The notes beneath the pieces were generated by a model. It did not search any database. It was not told the DNA's origin and saw nothing but the letters and a program-made list of their open reading frames with translations. From positions 107,374,278 through 107,438,277 of the forward strand of contig JAVHZZ010000010.1 of NCBI GenBank assembly GCA_036250195.1: DNA of 64,000 nt, written 5' to 3'. Both the position numbers and the translations under genes were made by a program. This stretch comes from Mixophyes australis (taxonomy: Eukaryota > Chordata > Amphibia > Anura > Limnodynastidae). Every line of letters starts with the position of its first letter. Position 1 is the stretch's first letter. Positions 33,781 through 43,896 of the stretch are shown here, one piece after another.

Positions 33781-34573
33781 GTTGCAACAGACTTTATGAA
33801 GTCATTGAGAAAATTCTCCTCACACCAACAACAAATGTTCTAGCTCTGCTCCTCTGCTGACTGGTGCTTAGTTCATAGTCAGCATTGATTCCCAGGTTCA
33901 AATCCCCACCCAGGTAACATTTACTGCACCTTTGATTTTGCTCCAGTCCCCATTGATGACATTGATAAAAGTCCCACTGCTGCTTACAACATGTACTGGC
34001 TCTGTTGGCTCAGTTGATTAGTAGCCAGATTACTGACCTTGATGTGGAAGGTCCTGGTTTGAATCCCCAGACAGGCTGATGACCTTCCCTCTGTCATTAA
34101 CCTGTTCAGTGGTTCTCTCCTAGTAGTTCCTTGTGCAATCTAAAGTCTAGTGTTATTTAATAATTGGTTGTTGGCACCAAAAGCAACAACCAAAGAAAGG
34201 ATTAAATTTTTTCCTATCTCCTACTTTCCCCCATTCTCCTCTTTCAATCTACAATTGCCAACCCTCATCCCACTAACTTCAATCATCACTAGTCTACTCT
34301 TTTCAATTCTATTGTCCATTTAGCACTTTACTGCTTTCCAACTAACTTATACCCTTAATGTGAATACAGACAGACTATCTTTCTGGCAAGTAGGACTCAT
34401 CTTAACGTCCTCAAACAGCCATGTCCCCCAAACAATATACTAAAGGGGATTTGAACCAGGACCTCAGCCAACTATCAGCAGGAGAGTACCTGGCTACTAA
34501 CCATCTGAGCCAACAGATGGTTTAAACAATGAAGACACTTTTCTCTTTCTTTTGTCTTCAACAAGCCAGTTGT
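33781..34573 (+). repeat. Inverted-repeat arm R3 (~793 bp)
   Basis: Partner of R2. Inner edge GTTGCAACAGACTTTATG, outer edge GTCTTCAACAAGCCAGTTGT. Beyond the edge the flanks remain weakly complementary (AAACTTTTGG against CAAAAGTTTT). The hairpin GGTTGTTG/CAACAACC is at 34,166-34,191. Confidence 0.85.
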
Positions 34574-35129
34574 AATATCCAAGATACAAAAGTTTTAGCA
34601 ATTGCAGGATTTGAACTAGGAGCTCAATCATGTCTATAAGCAGAACAACAAGCTACTATCCCCTGAGCCAGCCTACGCTTTATATCAAGTTACTGATTTT
34701 TCTCAGTGTCGTAATTCATCCTGCTGCAACATGCAAGGTAATTAAAAGAAGCCTTCATTGGGGTTCAAACCAGGGACTCAACCATTAGCTGTCATCAGAG
34801 AATCTGGACACAAGTCTACTGAGCAAGCTTGTTTGCTAGATACAGGGGGCTAGATTATGCTCAATATCATCAACCATCATAGCCAGGTGAGTACTGGACT
34901 TCTAGACAAATAAGCCAGTTATTGGCTTCAGTGTTTGTGGATATTTTTCTCAATGTTAACAACCAGCCAAGTGTACTATTCAAATGACTAAAAATGAAAC
35001 CTACGTTAGGACTCAAACCAAGGACTCTTCTATTACTGTCAGTAGAGCACCAAGCTACAAGTCCACCAAACCATCTTGTTTGCTATGGGAGAGGACATTT
35101 CTCAATGACATGAATGAGCCTATTTTCAA

Positions 35130-35564
35130 TTGTCTTTACTCTTATTTTTCTCGTTCTTGCTCCTTCTCCTCATTACTCCTCCTCCCCCCTTTTTTCCTCT
35201 GTAATCCAGGGCGAGAGCTGCTTGCCGTGTTCAGCGGCTTGAAGGGATTTTTTCCCAATTTCTCCTACGGATTCAAGGCCCGATTAGTGGTGAGGCTCCG
35301 GGGTTTTTTGGGTTGGTTCACCTTCATCTGGGTTACCGTTCCTTTACCTCTTTTTCTGCATTAAACCTGTTTAGGTTGGTACTGTTATTGCTTATCATGG
35401 GGTGTTAAACCATACGGGTTGGTACCTCATAATTTATGTTAAACCACTATTGGTTGGTATATCTTGCCCGTTTAGGATATAAACCACGCAGTGGTTGGTA
35501 GGCCAGGCGTGAGAGCCGTTGAGTTAATAACGCAGTCAGGTTGGCTTAGCAAATGGTAATCAGA
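35130..35564 (+). mobile_element. Insertion of unknown class within the tRNA-like cluster
   Basis: Non-tRNA-like sequence splits a minus unit: AATGAGCCTATTTT on the left, TGCAACATCCAAG on the right. It contains a C/T-rich part, GGGTTGGTTCACCTTCATCT and a small hairpin array. The CT-rich tail phrasing loosely recalls CR1-type LINE 3' regions, but this is weak. Confidence 0.4.
35361..35500. repeat. Four short TAAACC...GGTTGGTA hairpins in tandem
   Basis: TTAAACCTGTTTAGGTTGGT (35361), TTAAACCATACGGGTTGGTA (35404), TTAAACCACTATTGGTTGGT (35439) and ATAAACCACGCAGTGGTTGG (35479). Each pairs AAACC or ACC with GGTT around a variable 3-7-base loop, spaced 35-43 bases apart. Confidence 0.75.
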
Positions 35565-35572
35565 GACTAGTG

Positions 35573-35720
35573 CTGGCCTGGCCAACCTGTGGCTGTCCAG
35601 GTACTGTGAAACCACAAGTTCCAGCATGCTTTGCCAGCTATCGCCTGGCTATCTACTTGCAAAGCATGATGGGGCTTGTAGTTTCACAGCACCTGGAGAG
35701 CTGCAGGTTGGCCAGACCGG
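35573..35720. mobile_element. hAT-type palindromic MITE with 8-bp duplication
   Basis: Ends CTGGCCTGGCCAACCTG and CAGGTTGGCCAGACCGG form imperfect inverted repeats; internal arms also pair (CCAGCATGCTTTGCCAGC against GCAAAGCATGATGGGG). GACTAGTG occurs at 35565-35572 and 35721-35728, the 8-bp duplication expected for hAT elements. Removing the element leaves GACTAGTGCAACATCC, continuous with the host array. A related copy is at 55,430. Confidence 0.85.
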
Positions 35721-35850
35721 GACTAGTGCAACATCCAAGATACTAAAAGGAAGTTTACCTGCAAAATCAAACCAGAGCCTCTACTACTGTCTGTGGATTT
35801 AGACCTGGACAGAGTTATCTTACTCCTTTCTACTACTCAGCCAGTAACTC

Positions 35851-37728
35851 TCCAATCCTCAGCAGAATATGGAGTACATGGGTGCCCCAATTATACGGAA
35901 CCAGCCGGTACAGAGAGAGATATTACAGGGATAAGTTAACTTGTTATTACCTAGTAAGCTTGATGATGGGTGGGATGATAATACTGCAAAGTACACATGT
36001 GGACATGTCATTATTCATGCAGTGTGTTAGGAAAAGTGAAAACTCAAGTTTGGGTATAAAGTAAATAAGTAAACACATATGCTTCATTTATTCAGTAGGG
36101 TGACCTGGTGCTCATTATATCCATCTATGTCTGTGATATCTGCACTCTCAGGTCCATGATATAGAGGGTAAGTGCCTAGGTCCTTGATGGAGAGGTCATG
36201 GTGTCCTTATGCTGACAGACACCCCAGATCTCCTCCCCTCTAAGGTTGTGGGGAAGGTAGTGGATGGCTTTACTAATGTAGGAGGTCCATATATTACCTG
36301 TATCATACTGTGGCCAAACCCTGTTACCCAGCATTGTGGCAAAATACGTAGACAGTGTCCCACTGGAATAAGCAACCCTGTGGCTGCCTCTCTCAGACAT
36401 CGTGCTGTTCTCCGCTCTTCACCTTGCTGCTGCTTCCTATATTCCTTCACATCTCCTCTGGGCAATAAAGTGGGTACATTATGGAATTACACATGAATCG
36501 GGGAGGAATGATGTACACTTCTTACGTAGTGGAATTGAGGAAGGGGCAGGTCAGCAAGGGGTGTTCCTGAAGGTACTACTCACAGTGGGCAGAGACCCAG
36601 GACTTGTGTAACCCATTACACACATTATTATATGTTTGCTGTTACAGCAAAATAGATTTATGTTTACAGTGGGGAGTGTCACTAGTGTCATAATAACTTC
36701 CTCTAAGTACTCCCCAACCTGAGATCTCCCTGAACGGGGTCAGAGTGGACATTAAAGATACCACATGGTCTCTGTTGCCCCTGAGTCTAAGTGGATCCCT
36801 ATAACATGGTCAATACATGGAAAACATCGGAAAAATAGCATCATTGCCATCTAATATTTCACAATAATTAACCAAATCTGTCCACACAATGTATTTATGG
36901 TATAAATATGCTATATAATATGTATTATTTTCCTCTCTACATTGGGCTCATATTGATCTATTTACTGGAGGTCCCTGTAAAATACTTCTCTGAGCAAATA
37001 TAATGAAAATAGTTGTGCTGTAAAATATATAATTCATGATTATCCCTCTCATTTGTCTCCAATTATGTCCCTTGTCTGATTTCCAGTTATATAGAATTAA
37101 ACTGCTCATTACTGATGTGCTGATCAGAGACCTGCAACAATTGGGAGCTAGACCCTGTAATGACAGAGAATACCACTAGGGGCAGGCTGTGTACCAGTAA
37201 AACTGGGAAGATAATACACTTACAGGTGCACACAAGGGGTGAGTATGAAATGCAGACATGGTCATCGGGTCGACATTGTGAATGTAGACAGGTTGTAAAG
37301 TCGACGGTCACAATGTCGGCGTAAAGCATTAAATTCAAACCGGAAATACCGCCGACAATACAGAAAAAAAACCTGTCAGTATACGTTTAAACAAATAAAA
37401 TGCATCCCCCCTCCCCAAACAGCTTAACCAACCTAACGCTGCCAGCCTAGACTAGTACTAGCAGAATCTGGGGGACAAAAAGTGTGGTGTCAACCCGATT
37501 TTACTATTACTAGCTTTGCCAGCCAGGGTTGTTGGCACTATAACAAGGAAACCCACAGCTTTAAGTCCTCCTGACATGATGCCAAACTAGCTGCAGGTTG
37601 GTCAGCATGGAACTGGATTCCCTAGGGAGATTAGGTCCGCAAAAAAATATTTGGACATTCCCCCCTAGGTGTACCCATGCTGGAAACACTAGGGCTCTTC
37701 CCGCCCCCTTTGGCGGTGGGTGTGAGCA
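35851..37728. other. No gene recognised
   Basis: Several frames around 36,176-36,496 overlap on both strands, with no domain or splice context. Sequence is otherwise unique-looking. Confidence 0.4.
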
Positions 37729-38030
37729 GGGTGAAACGCAGGATTTGTAGAGGGGGGTTTCCACAACACGCCACCAGTGGGCGTGACCAGCATGCATGGG
37801 GGCGTAGCTATAATTTTATGCGTTGCTTGGCTGCTCTCCAACTCTTCCTATCCCCATAATATACATGGGCAATGCTGCGTGCACTACTGTTAGGTGCACG
37901 CAGCTCTCCCTTTTCAAGCAGAGCCGTGTGAAGCGGGGGCAGGGTCCAGCCACCTCAATTAGACTGTACCCCAGGCTTGGAGGGGGGTTTCCAGGCACTA
38001 GGACCCCTCTCCCCATCAGTTTACCTATGG
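37729..38030 (-). mobile_element. Dispersed element family J, short form, copy C
   Basis: Minus-strand copy. The ends correspond to AAATCCTGCGTTTCACCC and CCATAGGTAAACTGATGGGG. It reads directly from GGACCCTGCCCCC to GCTTCACACGGCTCTGC, lacking the ~210-base block of copies A and B. Confidence 0.7.
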
Positions 38031-38074
38031 TGAGTTAATATTAATAGGTGTAATGATAAAAACTATTGTGTCCC

Positions 38075-38226
38075 TGGTAAACTACAGGTCCCAGCAGGCT
38101 GCCATTAAGTGTCTGGGCACTAAAAGCACCAGCATACCCATGGCTGGCAGGGCATGCTGGCACTTGGGGAACCACACGTGCCAGCATGCCCTGGCACCCA
38201 GTACCCACTGGGAGCTCTAGTGCACC
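38075..38226. repeat. Foldback repeat with 13-bp hairpin
   Basis: GGCATGCTGGCAC (38151-38163) and its exact complement GTGCCAGCATGCC (38178-38190) are separated by 14 bases. The outer parts (CTGGGCACTAAAAGCACC) are partly mirrored. Probably a small DNA-transposon derivative. Confidence 0.65.
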
Positions 38227-39140
38227 AAAGAAATATGTAAATAAAACACACATACCATTGTAAACATTGCTTTGATTGAAATAAAACACATTTACGCCCC
38301 TGTCTTTTATTTCAAGAGTAACTTATAAACAACAACTCTGAAAAAATTAAAATATAAATATTATTTTCAATCATGTATTTATATGTCAGCTGTATCTGCT
38401 GTGCATATATTATATTTTAAGAGCAGGACAGAAAAGACAAAGACCTGTCACTAAATTCAGGAGATCTGTTATAAAAGGCAGTGAGATGAGTCAGCGTCGT
38501 TACACTCACAGACAGATGCATCAGGTTTCAGTGTCCTGTGTAAATAATACTACATCCACATCTGGCATTACTTAAAACGTAAATAATAACATCAAATAAA
38601 ATCCCTCAAACACCAAAAACTAAACAAAGATGTGATTGTATCAATAAAGAGCCTCTTTGTAGATTTTAGAACATAAATTCGAGTTCTAGCAGCAATTACT
38701 TGTTTCTTGTACAAATACATTTCATTATTTTATCCCCAATCCTTTTAAATAGATCTAAACCGCCTGTATGCTTTTTAGATGACTGCAAATGTACAATACG
38801 TGTTAAATGGAATCACTTTTAAGAAATTATCAATATTTGCATTTACTCCATTCTGTTCTAACTGACACAAATTGGCAGCCAAAGTTTAACAATTTGCATT
38901 ATTCCGTATTAATTAGGATCCGGAGCAATCAGCGTTCATTTATTGTGCGGAATGAAGTCGTGAGATGAATGTGAGTTATGGGTGACAAGTGTTTGATAGG
39001 ACACAGAAAGAGATCACTGGTTACTGACTGCTTCATGGTTACACTTTGATCTTTTCAAAATCAAAACTTTTGTAACCTTCCCCAAATTTTGCTATACCGT
39101 TTTCCTCCCCTAGTATGATTGGTAAGATTATTTACAGTAT
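38227..39140. other. No gene; candidate conserved non-coding stretch at 38,640-38,960
   Basis: The interval is unique-looking and A+T-rich, with a TATTAATTAGG homeodomain-type site and no repeat hallmarks. Conservation cannot be judged from one sequence. Confidence 0.3.
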
Positions 39141-39670
39141 ATATTATTATTATTATTAACAATTATTTATGTAACACCAGCGTATTCTCTAGCAGTTTAC
39201 AATTGGGAACAAGATTGGGTATTACAGACAGACAGACAGACAGACAGAGATGTAAGAGAACCCTGCTCACAATAATCTATGGGACAATGAGAGTTTGATA
39301 CATAAGGTAAGTGCTACTTATTGCACATTGGTCCAGCCAGATTGCAAAGGTAAAAAGTATTTAGTGGGCTTTATGACCCAGTCACACAGCAATGCTGATC
39401 AGAGGGTTGTTGTCTTGTGTTAGCTGTGTAGAGGGTGGTAATAGGGTAACCTAGGGTAAGAGGGTGGTAGAGGAATACTATAAGCTTGCCTGAAGAGATG
39501 GGTTTTCAGAGAATGCTTGAAGGTTTGAAGACTAGAGGGAAGTCTTATTGTGTGAGGGAGGGAATTCCACGAAGTGGGTGCAGCCCGAAAAAAGTCCTGT
39601 AACCGAGAATGGGAAGAAGTGATGAGGGTAGAAGAGAGACGCAGATCGGAGGTGTTGAGGTGGGAGATAT
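39141..39670 (-). mobile_element. Dispersed LINE-like repeat family K, copy 2
   Basis: Matches copy 1 in order: AATTATTTATGTAACACCAG, TTTACAATTGGGAACAAG, AGAGATGGGTTTTCAGAG, GGGAGGGAATTCCACGAAGT. It has a (CAGA)n expansion near 39,228-39,248 and extends ~60 bases beyond copy 1. Confidence 0.6.
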
Positions 39671-40176
39671 TTCGTTATATACTTGTTATTTCCTTGTAAG
39701 CATTATCCCAGATGAATTATCGGCATACCTGTAACATGGTTATTGTGTGCATTAATAATAGTTGTTTGAACATATTTGTCTTCTGGAAATGTTTTTTACT
39801 GAACCAATTCCGACACCTGAAAATAATCATATATCTGAACGCCAGAAAAGGACAGAACAGGTTATCAATTAAGTTGTACAATTCTCCACACAACCTGGAG
39901 CCCGTTCTGTGAATGTTCAGTCTCGTTTATCCATCTTACAGCGCAGGAAATTGCAGTAGCCGTGTTTTTCTTTTCCAGATGTCAAAATGACAAAGCGGAT
40001 TCCTCCCAAAGCTATTTTTTTTTTCTCCTCAAAGAACATAAGTTTTCCGGCTTGTCAGCCATTCTCAGGCGCAGTGGCAAGTCGCTCCCCAAAAATCGGG
40101 ACGGAAATTTGTATCTCATCGTTTTTATTCTGAGCGGAAACCATTATGGTGCTCCTGTCGTCTACACACGATAGAA
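39671..40176. other. No feature recognised
   Basis: A+T-rich sequence. A run of T near 40,014-40,024. Confidence 0.4.
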
Positions 40177-40294
40177 GCAGCCATTTTTGTGGGCGGGACC
40201 AAAATGCACCTGCAGGCAGCCTATCAGGTTATCTAGTTTCAGAGGCGTCACTGAGACATGAGGTGAAAATTGGTTCACAGAACAAAATGGCTGC
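40177..40294. mobile_element. Small inverted-repeat element (GCAGCCATTTTTGT ends)
   Basis: GCAGCCATTTTTGTGGGC on the left mirrors AACAAAATGGCTGC on the right. About 118 bp and non-coding, MITE-like. A single related end (GGCGGCCATTTTGTGTG) occurs near 46,408. Confidence 0.5.
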
Positions 40295-41854
40295 CTACAC
40301 TGACGTTTGATTTTTACTAAGGTGCGAATCTGCAATAGTACCATAGAACCTTTGAGCAATTTTAGTGAATAACCTTCACTTAATAATAGTCAGATAACAT
40401 ATTATATTTACATGCCAGGAATTTTAGCAAACAGTCTAAAATGTGAGAAATTCAAGATAATTTCAGAATTTTAGAACCGATTTGTCGCAGCGGAGGCGGC
40501 TGCTTCAAGCATCTGTACTCTCAAAATGAGCGGAGCTTAGCAGTACATGTGGGCATAATATTTATAAAGCATTCATATATAATGTAAAGAGCTAAAAAAA
40601 TGCTCCTCTGTAAAGTATTTATTGATGACTGGGGTGTGGGATGGACTTTTACAGAGTATGGCAGTGTGTAGGGACGGCTGAAGAATTTTCTGAGGAAACA
40701 GAGCTGCTCTGACATAGTTTTGTGTTCGATTTATTCTTTAAATGTGTTTATTAATTATTTTAGTTATTTTTTTTTTCCACATGAGTGAATATTAATTTAG
40801 CTGCAGCCCAATTTTTGGTGTATTCCAATATAAATGTTTCAGTTTACAAGCCGGAGTCTTATAACAACGTGAGACCGTGAGAGTTACTTGTAATGTGCCA
40901 ATTACCCGGTATTATCTCCTGCTTCTTCACCAGATTATTAATTATCCTACAGAAAAGATGAAAAGGATTTGTGTGAAGGAAGCAGCGAGCTTTTATCCCT
41001 GTCCTTTGCCGATGGCAGGAGTAGTTACACGTTTCCTTGGGAGGGATAGTCGGCAAAACATCAAATAAAACGATTTTGGGACTAGACAGACAAAAATGTC
41101 TGAAGATGCTCAGCGCATGAACATATTGCGCTCCCCGCAGCTATCTCACAGTTATTGTAGATATTTTATCATTCTTATATATATCTGTAAAGTTCCTATA
41201 CACCAGACATTCAGATTAGTCTTGTTCAGAGCTGGATTTATAAAAAAAATTGGGTCTCTGATTGGAGACTGCGGGCAGAGCTGTAACTTAAAATTTCTAG
41301 CGCCTGGGGCGAGAAAGAAAAATTGCTGCCCCCTTAGTCCTCAATATTAACCTACAAAATTCATAAATTACCCCCCCTTCAGCATTGCTCCCTGAGTGAT
41401 CTCCCCTATCGCACAGCCCCAGTTACGGCTCTGGATCAGGGGCCCCTATGCAGTGAGCGTAATACCAGTGGCGTTGCGCAATTTTGCACGTATGCCCCTG
41501 CTGTCAGTCACTTGCAACACTTAAAAAGCAAAACTTGGGGATTACCTGTGGCTTGGTGCCCCAGGTAATTGCCCCACTTTCCCATGCCCACAAACATCAG
41601 CCCTGGTCTACTTAATGAGTGTCGATACTAAATTTATTTCAAGGGTGATGCCTGTTTCAGATCACTGTAGGACATTTAGTAAGAGGGGTATCAGTTACAC
41701 TGCTCCCTATTTGAACCCGGCCCCCCCCACACCACTTTTGAAGCAGATAGTGTAGCTTTGGATTTTGTTGTAACTAAGTAAACTCCACCTGTACTAGCTG
41801 TGACATGAAGTCACTATTTCATAGTGGATCACTAGGGTGCAATTCTAAAGCCTC
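40295..41854. other. No gene recognised
   Basis: The part around 41,280-41,340 (TAGCGCCTGGGGCGAGAAAG) reads like a decayed dispersed repeat. No exon is supported. Confidence 0.35.
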
Positions 41855-42055
41855 TCCACTGTCCCGATTTGAGGGCTCTGTCTAATTTTCCCAACAGCGG
41901 ATCTCTTTGTTCCGCAGCTCCGGAAGGTGAGAGGCAGGTCCCGTCCACTGCTCCCCATTGTGAAGTGGCCACACCCCCCATCATGACATGACCACGCCCA
42001 TTTCACTGTCCAGTCCTGATTCTAGGACTGGCAGAGTTGGGAGATATCCATTCTC
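41855..42055 (+). repeat. Dispersed repeat family I, second copy
   Basis: Contains TGTCCCGATTTGAGGGCTCT, CTTTGTTCCGCAGCTCCGG, CATGACCACGCCCA and GTTGGGAGATATCC in the order of the complement of 8,510-8,725. Strongly diverged. Confidence 0.4.
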
Positions 42056-43599
42056 AGCCACAAATGGCCGACTCCACTCTAAGTGCCGTTTACACTTTAA
42101 AATATCAAATTAAGATTTGTTTAGTTGACGGGGAACCTTTGTAATTGTAAACTGCTGCTGAATCTGTCTGTTCTTTGTAAGGTAGAGGCAAATTGCATAT
42201 AAATGTAATTACTATATTGTACGAAGAACACAAAAATATAGATAGATTGTGATGTAACAGGTTTTGCTTTACTTAAAGTTGCACCCTCACATGCTGCCGT
42301 CAGTGGGGTTCTCTCACAATCCCACCGCTGACACCATTTAATGTTGGATACTAAAAATGAATTTCCCAACTCTGTGTTACAGAACCATCGGAGCTCCAGA
42401 AATGACAGTTACATAGGGCAGCCCCCGGGGACAGGGTGAAATATCTTGCCTTGGTGGTAGTGAATCTTTAAAGTAATACAGAGCTTGGTTTTTCACACTA
42501 GCGAGCAGAGCTGTTCCTCCCCATGACCTCCATCTCTAACATGCATCAATTGTTAAATTGCATTTGAAAAGCAATTTTCATCCAGTCCCATACGAGCCCC
42601 ACACGTCTCACTCCCCTCCATCCATTAGTGAACACTCCAATCCCCCTCCACTAACAATACTTAGAGCCCGACATGCAATGATAAAACGCCGTTCTGCATT
42701 ATTAACATCGATTTCCAAATTAGAAATCTATAGAGACGTCTGCTCCATTTAATATGTTCTCCAACAGCTCTTTCCCCACACAGGAAGGATGTGATTTTCC
42801 ATGTTCATGGCTTCTTAAGATCACTCATTTTCTCTGTGTAATACTCGAGTCTCATCCTGCGTTTTCCTGCCATGGAAACTTTTAAGCAGATCAATAATGG
42901 AGAGAAAATGTCTGTTATTCACTGTAAAGCTCTCTAGGATCTATTCACCTCTTGGCTATCAATATCCGGCATACAGTATTTTACACTAGAGTACTCTACT
43001 GTTCTCGCCAAAGGGGAAGAATGATCTTTCGGAGCTAGGAAGAAATGCGCGGAAGATGAGACGTGGCACAAATTCAGCCTTTTTCCTCTTGTGTTTAGAA
43101 GTTCAACAGTCAAAACTTAATGGACACTAAATTCCAAAATTGTCTCTTGTTCACCTGCTCATCCACTGCAGCATTCTAAAGTATTCTGTTCCCACTGCAA
43201 TACAGACAGCAGAAGCTTAATAATGTATTCTAACAGGACCTGATACAGACTAAAAACAATGAGAAGGCAGTCATTTGAGCTGCTGTGATGGCATTGGCCA
43301 TACCACTGTGTGCGAAGCCACCAATGCACGCAGTGCATTTCTGTAGAGCAAGTCCGCCAGGCTGCCAGTCACTCTGTGTCTGCTGTAATAGAGAAGCCCC
43401 TCCCTCCTTGCATGGTAACTTGTTGCCGAGGAGTGACAGAGATCATGGCGGACATACTTAGTTACCTATAAACACTCCGGTTACTGTATGTATGTTATTG
43501 ATCCCAGTAATACACAATCAATCATAACTATTAATGTCTAATAACAGCTGTACTCGCTCTTTAATGCTAAAATGTTAATGTTTAAAGTTATTATACTGT
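42056..43599. other. No gene recognised
   Basis: Includes the diverged relative of 5,680-5,870 at 43,269-43,420. Otherwise unique-looking. Confidence 0.4.
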
Positions 43600-43896
43600 C
43601 AGGGGCAAACGCAGGATTTGTAGAGGGGGGTTTCCACACCACGCCACCGTGGGCGTGACCAGCTTGCATGGCGGCGTGGCGATAATTTTAGACAGTGCTT
43701 GGCTGCTCTCCAACTCTTCCTATCCCCATAATATACATGGGCAATGCTGCGTGGACTACTGTTAGGTGCACGCAGCTCTCCCTTTTCAAGCAGAGCTGTG
43801 TAATGTGGGAGCAGGGTCCAGTCACCTCAATTATACAGTGCCCCAGGCTTGGAGGGGGTTTTCAGACACTAGCAACCCCCCCTCGGTTTTCCTATG
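43600..43896 (-). mobile_element. Dispersed element family J, short form, copy D
   Basis: Begins CAGGGGCAAACGCAGGATTT and ends CCCCCCCTCGGTTTTCCTAT. It aligns end to end with copy C and lacks the internal block of A and B. Flanks TACTGT and GACTGT are similar but not a clear 8-base duplication. Confidence 0.75.

Larger units (their letters stand above)
29990..35850. repeat. Cluster of ~19 tRNA-like units in alternating orientation
   Basis: Units of about 70 bases read like a tRNA head: GGCTCAGTTGATTAGTAGCC (D-arm/box-A type), then GGTTCAAATCC or GGTTTGAATCC (T-arm/box-B type). A linker such as CATTGAATGTTGC, then CAGGCTGATTGAAGACATTG, follows. Box-B-like motifs are near 30,173, 30,710, 30,865, 32,050, 32,206, 32,490, 32,812, 33,747, 33,896 and 34,057 (plus), and 31,384, 31,518, 33,195, 33,355, 33,502, 34,446, 34,608, 34,760 and 35,008 (minus). 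Orientation alternates in blocks +,-,+,-,+,-. T-arm and acceptor pairing is poor, so these are not working tRNA genes. A ~600-base insertion (about 35,130-35,728) interrupts the right end; the array resumes with GTGCAACATCCAAG. Confidence 0.8.

Noticed and set aside
30129..34090. Genuine tRNA genes
   Set aside because: Box-A and box-B motifs are good but acceptor and T-stem pairing is poor, no consistent anticodon arm could be drawn, and no T-run terminators follow.
36176..36496. Overlapping frames on both strands as an exon
   Set aside because: No matching family, no phase-consistent splice sites, and comparable frames occur by chance at this length.
43600..43896. Family J as a proven hAT element
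   Set aside because: One terminus (CAGGGGC) fits but the other is not its inverted repeat, and no clear 8-base duplication was found in any copy.
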